The notes under the pieces are model-generated. The model worked only from the letters and a program-made list of their open reading frames with translations, had not been told where the DNA came from and did no database searches. Positions 1 to 5,676 of a stretch of DNA of 6,362 nt are shown here, in pieces; within the stretch, counting starts at the first letter, position 1; each line of letters begins with the position of its first letter. Origin of the DNA: a bacterium (GTDB taxonomy: Bacteria > Zhuqueibacterota > Zhuqueibacteria > Thermofontimicrobiales > Thermofontimicrobiaceae); assembly GCA_025453735.1 (NCBI GenBank), contig JALOPY010000153.1, positions 1 through 6,362 on the forward strand, written 5' to 3'. The translations under genes and the position numbers were made by a program.

Positions 1-457
1 TCTATAGAATATTTACTGATTTGTTTAAACACCTTTTAATAGCCAAACATCACATTTATTCAACTAATGACAGCCAAAGGCGAAATAAATAAGTCAAATT
101 TTAAAGATGCTTTTAAAATCAAATTAATTGCTATAAAATCAATAAACAAAAACGTAAGGGAAAAGAAATATAATCGTGATTATTCTGATTTATTTTCGAT
201 TTTTTCAGTTGAAGTCAATTCTTCAATGTGCGTTACACACTCACTTAATAAAAAATAAACAACCAATCAATTCAAAAACTATACCAGTAAATGCTGCGTG
301 TTGCTTTGGTATACTTCTTCTGAGATTCATTATTATCTTTATTGAAATCAATGTGTTTACTTTAATATTGAAGACTGTCGATAATGTGAATCAATTCGTT
401 TTAAAGTTGGTCATATCAACAATAAAGATAAGCATCCCTGGTTAAATGCCCAGTTAC

Positions 458-608
458 ACTTATCAAGGATTGAAATGTAACACTGTTTAGTCATTGCGAG
501 GAGCGATGCTGAAAGTCCGCTGCTGGAGGGCGACGAAGCCGAAGGGGCGACTTCGCTTCGGTCGCAATGACATTTTTAAACCATGTTACATAATAAACCT
601 TGACGAGT
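458..608. repeat. Long imperfect inverted-repeat element (REP/MITE-like)
   Basis: A nested palindrome with a GC-rich centre lies in AT-rich surroundings. The inner arms GTCATTGCGA (490-499) and TCGCAATGAC (562-571) are exact reverse complements. Further out, 475-489 pairs with 577-591 at 13 of 15 positions after a 5-base insertion (572-576) on the right side. TCAAGG (463-468) pairs with CCTTGA (598-603), and ACT (458-460) extends the match. The central loop (500-561) is rich in GCGA/CGAAG and contains a smaller fold (CCGAAG 539-544 with CTTCGG 556-561). No ORF is carried. The GTCATTGCGAGGAGCGA-type core resembles interspersed repeats that I recall from several environmental bacterial genomes. 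Mobility is inferred from structure only, and no target-site duplication is obvious. Confidence 0.65.
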
Positions 609-623
609 TAATTAAAAAAGATG

Positions 624-871
624 AAGGAGGAAGATGAGTAATTGAGAACGTACCTGTTTGCCTGCAACCTGGGGAAGACCATAGTCTTTTGACTGTAGTA
701 TATGCGAGCCTGAGCCTGACTTCTCATCATCTTTATGTCATTTACTCAAAACCTCACTTATCATTCAATCAATCTTTTATAAAATCCATCGATATTCGAG
801 CTAATGAATGTGGAGCAACATTGAATTTAATGTCGCAAAAATATACAATAGAAAAAATTAAAATGCAATAA
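624..871 (+). pseudogene. Possible remnant of a small gene with strong RBS and early frame loss
   Basis: A near-perfect Shine-Dalgarno, AAGGAGG (624-630), lies 3 bases before an ATG at 634, but that frame reads only Met-Ser-Asn before TGA (643-645). The neighbouring frame is open from 638 to the TAA ending at 871. Removing one A near 640-641 would join the ATG to it and give a protein of about 78 residues. The joined protein has no domain I recognise, and its second half is low-complexity and AT-driven. A TTG at 642 would instead give a 16-residue peptide ending at 692. The observation is the mismatch between an excellent ribosome site and a useless frame. That it is a decayed gene, rather than chance or a leader peptide, is weak inference. 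Confidence 0.2.
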
Positions 872-1049
872 CTATTTTGAATATTGACTCTAAAAATTTA
901 AATTAGGCAATATATATTGTAGTATAGCTGGATTCCGAGCTGCTATCAATCTGCAAATTCCGCTGAGGGAAAAAATTCTTTCGTCGTTCAAATTTTTACT
1001 TGATATTATGATTTTTTTTTGACATCTTATTTTATTTCAGAGACGCGTT

Positions 1050-1080
1050 AAGCAGAACCGGAACGAAAATTGGTCTGCTT
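1050..1080 (+). other. Hairpin upstream of the ABC ATPase gene
   Basis: AAGCAGAACC (1050-1059) pairs with GGTCTGCTT (1072-1080) with one bulged A, leaving a 12-base loop. No T-run follows, so it does not look like an intrinsic terminator. Its position roughly 115 bases before the chosen start of the ATPase gene would suit a 5'-UTR structure or an operator. Function is unknown and the stem is short enough to be chance. Confidence 0.3.
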
Positions 1081-1196
1081 TGAAAATGCAATCGTTGATA
1101 AAAATTATTCTTTCATTTTAGGTGGCTATTTCGATTCGCCGCTTTTTTAATAAAAATATCACAAATCAGCTATTAACAAAAAATTCAACAAAGCTA

Positions 1197-2171
1197 ATGA
1201 ACCAGACACCCCCTCTTCTTCAATTAAAAAATCTCAAAACGTATTTTTATACTGCTGATGGCGTTATAAAAGCTGTGGATGATGTGAGCTGGAGTGTAAA
1301 CGATGGCGAAGTCATTGGCCTTGTGGGTGAATCTGGGTGTGGCAAAAGCGTCAGCGCACTTTCAATTTTGCGTCTAATTCCAACTCCCCCAGGAAAAATT
1401 GTTGGGGGTGAAATTGTATTCAGAAATAAAAACCTGCTCTCTTTATCACTGCAAGAAATGAGAAACATCAGAGGCAACGATATTTCAATGATCTTCCAGG
1501 AGCCCATGACATCGCTCAATCCCGTTTTCACCATTGGCTATCAAATCGCTGAAACGATCCAGTTGCATCAGCAATTGAAAAAAAGCATTGCGCTCGAAAA
1601 AACAATCGACATGTTGCAATTAGTCGGCATTCCATCTCCGAAAAAGCGAATTCATGAATACCCCCATGAGCTAAGCGGCGGGATGAAGCAACGTGCCATG
1701 ATTGCAATGGCGCTATCGTGCAATCCAAAAATTTTAATTGCAGATGAACCCACAACAGCACTCGACGTCACCATTCAGGCCCAAATTCTTGATCTCATGC
1801 TGAAGATGCAAGCTGAGTTCAAAATGGCAATCGTTTTAATTACCCATGACCTGGGAGTTATCGCTGAAACCGCCCAAAATGTTATCGTCATGTATGCTGG
1901 AAAAGTGATGGAGCAGGCAACTGTGAAAGCGCTATTTAGCGATCCAAAGCACCCGTACACCCAGGGACTTTTAGCTTCCCTTCCCAAAATGAATCGCCTT
2001 CACAAAGAAAAATTAAATACCATCCCTGGGATCGTTCCCAGCCTTTATGATTTGCCAATCGGATGCAAATTTGCGCCTCGTTGCAGCTTTGTAATGGATG
2101 TGTGTTATCAAAATGAACCGGATTTAATTGAAGCAAAACCGGGACATTTTTCGAGGTGCTGGCTTGATTAA
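1197..2171 (+). CDS. Peptide ABC transporter ATP-binding protein, DppD/OppD type
   Basis: This is the cytoplasmic ATPase subunit of a di/oligopeptide (or nickel) importer; ATP hydrolysis powers uptake through a partner permease. The 324-residue product is the usual family length. Visible motifs are Walker A GESGCGKS (44-51), Q-loop Gln101 in FQEPMTSLNP, signature LSGGMKQR (159-166), Walker B ILIADEP (179-185), D-loop ALD (188-190) and switch His217. The C-terminal oligopeptide-transporter extension contains HPYT (252-255) and CKFAPRC (290-296). Cys290, Cys296, Cys303 and Cys321 match the cysteine set that binds a 4Fe-4S cluster in DppD/OppD proteins. I chose the ATG at 1197 because family members begin a few residues before the LxxLKTYF strand. 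A GTG at 1122 would add 25 unconserved basic residues; neither start has a good Shine-Dalgarno. No DppB/C permease, second ATPase or binding protein is adjacent, so substrate and partners are unknown. The class assignment is secure; dipeptide versus oligopeptide is not. Confidence 0.93.
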   Translation: MNQTPPLLQLKNLKTYFYTADGVIKAVDDVSWSVNDGEVIGLVGESGCGKSVSALSILRLIPTPPGKIVGGEIVFRNKNLLSLSLQEMRNIRGNDISMIFQEPMTSLNPVFTIGYQIAETIQLHQQLKKSIALEKTIDMLQLVGIPSPKKRIHEYPHELSGGMKQRAMIAMALSCNPKILIADEPTTALDVTIQAQILDLMLKMQAEFKMAIVLITHDLGVIAETAQNVIVMYAGKVMEQATVKALFSDPKHPYTQGLLASLPKMNRLHKEKLNTIPGIVPSLYDLPIGCKFAPRCSFVMDVCYQNEPDLIEAKPGHFSRCWLD

Positions 2172-2244
2172 AAAAATACAGTGGCGAAATACTAAATTGC
2201 AGGTATTCAGCCTTCTCATTTTCCTCTTTTTTAGGAGTAAATAG

Positions 2245-4008
2245 ATGACGAACAAAAATCATGTTGCAGGATGGATAATTTCCTTTGTTTTGCTTTCTGT
2301 TTTGTTGCCGTTCTACAATCTCCATTCTCAAGAAGCTGCAACCTTTTCACACCAAATGCACGAGCTTGAAAAATCTTTTGGTGGACGCCTGGGCATCATG
2401 GCAAAAAATCTGCGAACGGGCGAGGTTTTGGCTTATGCCGCTGAAAAAAAATTTCCCACCGCCAGCGTGATAAAGGTTCTAATTATGGTTGAATATTTTT
2501 ATCAAGTGTCAGAGGGAAAAATTGCGCCCACACAAAAAATGACACTGGGAGATGCAAACAAATGGGGAGGTTCCGGATTGCTGCAATATTTCTCCGGGAC
2601 GACAGAGCAACAATTGATCGATGCCGTGATGCTGATGATCACGATCAGCGATAATACCGCGACGAATCTGGTGATTGATGCGCTTGGCAAAACTCATGAA
2701 GAAAAGCTCGCGGCTGTCAATGAACGGATGCAAAGCCTGGGATTGAAAAATACGCAATTGCTGAATAAAGTGATGTCCTGGAAAACCAAAAAAGATACGC
2801 CGGAATCAATCCGCTACGGCATTGGCGTTTCAACGCCAGAAGACATGGTTATCCTGCTCGAAAAAATGTACAAACGCGAATTGGTTGATTCGGTCGCCAG
2901 CCGCGCAATGATCGACCTGATGAAAAAGCAGGAATATAATGACATGATCCCAAGATTCTTGCCTTTTGAAAACACGCCGGGAATAGAAGTCGCTCACAAA
3001 ACCGGCAGTGTCACAGCCGTTCGAGTCGATGCCGGCTTGATCCTTGCTCCGCAAGCTGATCTGGCGCTTGCTATCTTCTGCGACCAGATTCAAGATCGAC
3101 GAGGCGGCAGCTCCAATGCAGGAACCGTCGCGGCCGCCAAAGCCGCTCGCATCGCCTGGAATCATTTTGTAGGCGACTCCGGACTTGATCGACCTTTTAT
3201 CACTGCGGTCGATTGGAACAGTTTTCCCAGTGGCGAATGGACTCGAATCTTTTTGAAAAATTCCCCCTTTCCGCATCTGTCCCGACAACATGGCTATCGC
3301 TACCAGGAGATATTTTTTCCAGCCGATTCGCATTATCTCGACAGCAGCGCTGTGATTGTCATCCCCAAAGGTTTTCATGAATCAAAAAACGGAGCAGATT
3401 TGATCATTCATTTTCACGGCTGGAACAATGACAATCTCAATGTCATGGAAGAGTTCAATATGGTGCAACAATTGATGGCATCCAATAAAAACGCCATTCT
3501 GGTCTTCGCGCAGGGTCCATATCGCGCTTCAGATTCTGGCGGCGGAAAAATGGAGGATGAAGGCGGAATGAAGCAATTTGTCGAAGAAATCCTCACTATT
3601 TTGGCATCAGAACGAAAAATCAATCACCCCGAAATTGGCAAAATTATCATCACCGCACATAGCGGCGGCTATCGACCAGCCATTCTCTCACTTGTCCGGG
3701 GCGGTTTGCAAGATCATATCAAGGAAATTTTTCTGTTCGATGCATTCTATGCTGAGACTGAGCAACTGATCCCATGGCTGAAACAAGATAAACACAACCG
3801 ACTTCGCAGCATCTATACTCAACATTTGGCAGTCGAGCATGAGTCGTTTATAAATTTATTAAAGAATTTCAAACTCACCTATTCAGAAAAATTTAAATCT
3901 TCGGAGCGGATCGTCCTCTCCCCCACTGATCTCTGCCATAATTGTGTGATTGAAAATGTCTTTCAAATATGGATCGAGGGCAGTTGTTTGGACGACCGAG
4001 GTAAATGA
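2245..4008 (+). CDS. Exported fusion: class A beta-lactamase-like serine hydrolase plus alpha/beta-hydrolase-like domain
   Basis: The start is well supported: AGGAG at 2233-2237 lies 7 bases before the ATG. Residues 1-28 look like a signal peptide (hydrophobic 9-24, possible cleavage after Ser28), so the 587-residue protein probably acts outside the cytoplasm. Residues ~35-308 form a penicillin-binding/beta-lactamase fold with SVIK (Ser74 nucleophile, Lys77), SDN (135-137) and KTG (252-254). The omega-loop position of the class A general base Glu166 appears to be Thr170 (TQLLN), so efficient beta-lactam hydrolysis is doubtful; a peptidase or PBP-like role is possible. Residues ~346-587 resemble an alpha/beta hydrolase: HFHGW (389-393) as oxyanion region, AHSGGY (471-476) with candidate nucleophile Ser473, candidate acid Asp499, and candidate His565 in a C-terminal HNCVI motif. 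The triad is inferred from order and spacing. The gene starts 73 bases after the ABC ATPase gene and may be co-transcribed with it. The substrate of either domain is unknown. Confidence 0.88.
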   Translation: MTNKNHVAGWIISFVLLSVLLPFYNLHSQEAATFSHQMHELEKSFGGRLGIMAKNLRTGEVLAYAAEKKFPTASVIKVLIMVEYFYQVSEGKIAPTQKMTLGDANKWGGSGLLQYFSGTTEQQLIDAVMLMITISDNTATNLVIDALGKTHEEKLAAVNERMQSLGLKNTQLLNKVMSWKTKKDTPESIRYGIGVSTPEDMVILLEKMYKRELVDSVASRAMIDLMKKQEYNDMIPRFLPFENTPGIEVAHKTGSVTAVRVDAGLILAPQADLALAIFCDQIQDRRGGSSNAGTVAAAKAARIAWNHFVGDSGLDRPFITAVDWNSFPSGEWTRIFLKNSPFPHLSRQHGYRYQEIFFPADSHYLDSSAVIVIPKGFHESKNGADLIIHFHGWNNDNLNVMEEFNMVQQLMASNKNAILVFAQGPYRASDSGGGKMEDEGGMKQFVEEILTILASERKINHPEIGKIIITAHSGGYRPAILSLVRGGLQDHIKEIFLFDAFYAETEQLIPWLKQDKHNRLRSIYTQHLAVEHESFINLLKNFKLTYSEKFKSSERIVLSPTDLCHNCVIENVFQIWIEGSCLDDRGK

Positions 4009-4065
4009 AGATATTATCTCCAAATTGCCGATTTTAATCTTTAATGAGTACAGTTGAAAACGCCT

Positions 4066-4100
4066 AAACCTCAGAGGTTTTTAAAAACCTCTGAGGTTTT
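4066..4100. terminator. Perfect 34-bp palindrome, probable (bidirectional) terminator and repeat
   Basis: Positions 4066-4082 are the exact reverse complement of 4083-4099, giving a 17-bp arm with no spacer. Each half is itself nearly palindromic (AAACCTC-A-GAGGTTT and its complement). The stem has a GC core (CCTCTGAGG) and ends in TTTT (4097-4100). It lies 57 bases after the fusion gene's stop and before the promoter of the next operon, which suits transcription termination. The T-run is short. The CCTCAGAGG/AAAACCTCTGAGG type also recurs as an interspersed repeat in some environmental genomes (recollection, not checked), so termination may be only one of its roles. Confidence 0.6.
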
Positions 4101-4113
4101 CCCAATAATTTCC

Positions 4114-4142
4114 TTGCATTTTTAGTCGGAAGGTTGTATAAT
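4114..4142 (+). promoter_or_regulatory. Sigma70-like promoter for the permease operon
   Basis: A perfect -10 box TATAAT (4137-4142) lies 17 bases after TTGCAT (4114-4119), which keeps the TTG of the -35 consensus but matches only 3 of 6 bases overall. Transcription would start near 4149-4150, giving a 5' UTR of about 80 bases before the GTG at 4231. The site lies directly after the 34-bp palindrome and before a co-directional gene cluster. If the organism uses a Bacteroidota-type sigma factor the consensus would differ, so this is a prediction. Confidence 0.5.
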
Positions 4143-4218
4143 ATAACTTTTAAAAATTGAATTAGGAATTGAATTTTTTGGCTCGGTTTTTTTTATAAAA
4201 TTGCCGACCGCCGATATC

Positions 4219-4224
4219 AGGGAG
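4219..4224 (+). promoter_or_regulatory. Ribosome binding site deciding the permease start
   Basis: AGGGAG lies 6 bases before the GTG at 4231. It favours that codon over the in-frame TTG at 4201, which is preceded only by a T/A run, and over the ATG at 4255, which would cut into the first membrane helix. Confidence 0.65.
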
Positions 4225-4230
4225 CTGCTT

Positions 4231-5508
4231 GTGGGATTTGAATTCTTTCTTCTCATGGTAATGATTTCTGTCTTTGCACTTGCTATTTTTGTTGGAAAAT
4301 TTCCAATCGGTGTTTCACTGGCAATATCTTCAATTGTGGGGGCGCTGGCAGGCGGGTATGGAATTCCGCTTCGTCATCTTGTGGAAGGATTATTTGCGTA
4401 TCTCGATCCCTTATTGATCATCGCAACAGCGATGATCTACATGGAGATCATAAAAGAGACTGGCGCTCTGGGAGAGATCAGCCGACTGATCATTGTTCAT
4501 CTCCATAATTACCCGTTCTGGATGCTGACGTTGATAACGATCTTCATAATGTTTCCCGGAATGGTTACAGGGCTTTCGACCGCGGCAGTATTGACCACAG
4601 GTGTATTCGTTGCTCCAGCTTTGATTCATCTCGGCATTCCAAAACTAAAAACGGGAAGCATTATCGCCATGGCGGCGCTGTTCGGCATGGTGGCTCCACC
4701 GATCAACATTCCGGCAATGATCATTGGCGGCGGTGTGGATATGCCATTCATCGGGTTCGAGCTGCCCTTGCTGTTTGCGACCATCCCGTTGGCGATTTTT
4801 ACGACGCTGATGCTCGGCTATCGATACATCAAAGTCGTGGATGTCAATGAGATCCTGCGTGATCTCCCGGAATCAAATTATAGCAAATATGGCTTGCGTC
4901 TTTTCATTCCGATTTTAGGACTCATTTTATTCATGCTTGCCAGTCGCATTATTCCGGGAAAATATACAACGCTGGGAATCCCTTTTATTTTTGTCATTGC
5001 CAGCATCCTGGCATTTCGATCCGGGAAACCGTTTAACTATTTCAAAGTGGCACAAAAAGCTATCAAATACGCCATGCCGGTGATGGGAATTCTGGCAGGA
5101 ATTGGCATGTTTATCCAGATTATGACACTGATTGGTGTGCGTGGATTTCTGACGGTCCAAACCATGCAATTGCCATCATTCTGGCTTTACCTGGGAATTG
5201 TGATCAGTCTGCCGCTGTTCGGAGCAATTTCATGCTATGGCGCTTCGTATGTGCTGGGTGTCCCATTTCTACTGGCGCTTTTGGGCAACAATGAAATTAT
5301 TGTTGCGTCCGGTTTGACATTAATCGCCAGCGTGGGCGACCTGATGCCAACAACTGCTTATGCCGGCATATTTCGTTCTCAAATCATAGGCGAATCCAAT
5401 TATTTTAATATGTTAAAAACCTCGTTTCCTTATATTGTGATAACTGCAGTATACGGAATCGGTATGATCATATTTGCTAACTGGCTGGCGAAATTTTTGA
5501 TCCTTTGA
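4231..5508 (+). CDS. DctM-like permease (TRAP large subunit / ion-transporter superfamily)
   Basis: This is a 425-residue inner-membrane protein, very hydrophobic and about the length of TRAP large (DctM) subunits, with roughly a dozen predicted helices. It shows the two-repeat layout of the ion-transporter superfamily. The first half has GMVTGLSTAA (110-119) followed by FGMVAPPINIPAMI (151-164); the second half has a Gly/Ser-rich GAISCYGASY stretch followed by SVGDLMPTTAYAG. In DctM proteins equivalent re-entrant hairpins hold Na+ and a carboxylate substrate. The GTG start is chosen for its AGGGAG ribosome site; TTG 4201 would add 10 residues. No DctP binding protein or DctQ small subunit is in the window, so it may work alone or with the 48-residue protein encoded 13 bases downstream. 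With the deacylase gene behind it, transport of a small organic or amino acid is a reasonable guess. A related DcuC- or CitMHS-type carrier cannot be excluded; that it is a transporter is nearly certain. Confidence 0.8.
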   Translation: MGFEFFLLMVMISVFALAIFVGKFPIGVSLAISSIVGALAGGYGIPLRHLVEGLFAYLDPLLIIATAMIYMEIIKETGALGEISRLIIVHLHNYPFWMLTLITIFIMFPGMVTGLSTAAVLTTGVFVAPALIHLGIPKLKTGSIIAMAALFGMVAPPINIPAMIIGGGVDMPFIGFELPLLFATIPLAIFTTLMLGYRYIKVVDVNEILRDLPESNYSKYGLRLFIPILGLILFMLASRIIPGKYTTLGIPFIFVIASILAFRSGKPFNYFKVAQKAIKYAMPVMGILAGIGMFIQIMTLIGVRGFLTVQTMQLPSFWLYLGIVISLPLFGAISCYGASYVLGVPFLLALLGNNEIIVASGLTLIASVGDLMPTTAYAGIFRSQIIGESNYFNMLKTSFPYIVITAVYGIGMIIFANWLAKFLIL

Positions 5509-5521
5509 AAGGTATAAAAAA

Positions 5522-5668
5522 ATGTTGAAATTTATTTATCTGATCATTGCGGCAATCGTGTTATTGCTTACAGTTATCGACTTGTTTCATGAAAAAAACT
5601 GGAAGAAGCAGCTAACCCATTTGATCGTAATCATTCCCTTGCTGCTCCGCGTGTTTTTGATTAAATAG
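5522..5668 (+). CDS. Small two-helix membrane protein, unknown function
   Basis: A 48-residue ORF starts at ATG 5522, 9 bases after GAAAGG (5507-5512); that ribosome site overlaps the permease stop codon, which suggests coupled translation. The product has two hydrophobic segments, about residues 2-21 and 34-46, joined by a charged loop with HEKNWKKQ (23-30), and it ends in Ile-Lys. By the positive-inside rule the loop is probably cytoplasmic. It ends 8 bases before the deacylase start, so it is embedded in the operon. I do not recognise a family. It is far too short for a normal DctQ (about 160 residues, four helices), yet it sits next to a DctM-like gene and could be a reduced accessory subunit. 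That role is inference; the coding call rests on the ribosome site, spacing and clear membrane pattern. Confidence 0.75.
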   Translation: MLKFIYLIIAAIVLLLTVIDLFHEKNWKKQLTHLIVIIPLLLRVFLIK

Positions 5669-5676
5669 GATAAATC

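Larger units (their letters stand above)
1..1196. other. AT-rich non-coding region upstream of the ABC ATPase gene
   Basis: This long stretch has no convincing protein-coding gene. The open frames inside it (for example 67-258 and 176-445) are short and overlap one another. They are dominated by Lys/Asn/Ile as expected of AT-rich random sequence, and they lack a Shine-Dalgarno or any recognisable motif. The base composition is much more AT-rich than the genes downstream. Three things stand out and are listed separately: an inverted-repeat element at about 458-608, a strong but apparently unproductive Shine-Dalgarno at 624-630, and a hairpin at 1050-1080. The rest, including 1-457 and 872-1049, shows nothing I can name. 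A TTGACA hexamer occurs at 1019-1024 but has no suitable -10 box. Confidence 0.6.

Noticed and set aside
67..445. Two overlapping short open frames in the AT-rich leader region
   Set aside because: They are low-complexity (Lys, Asn, Ile), overlap in different frames, and lack ribosome sites or any motif; chance is the simplest explanation.
490..571. CRISPR repeat or phage attachment site at the GC-rich palindrome
   Set aside because: There is only one unit, with no regularly spaced copies, spacers, cas genes, integrase or tRNA nearby.
884..918. TTGACT at 884-889 with TATATA/TATATT at 911-918 as a promoter
   Set aside because: The spacing of 21-23 bases is too long for a sigma70 promoter.
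1019..1047. TTGACA at 1019-1024 as the -35 box of a promoter for the ATPase gene
   Set aside because: At 16-18 bases downstream the sequence is GACGCG-like and nothing resembles TATAAT.
1122..1196. GTG at 1122 as the start of the ABC ATPase
   Set aside because: The added 25 residues are basic, AT-driven and absent from family N-termini, and no Shine-Dalgarno precedes the GTG; ATG 1197 gives the normal length.
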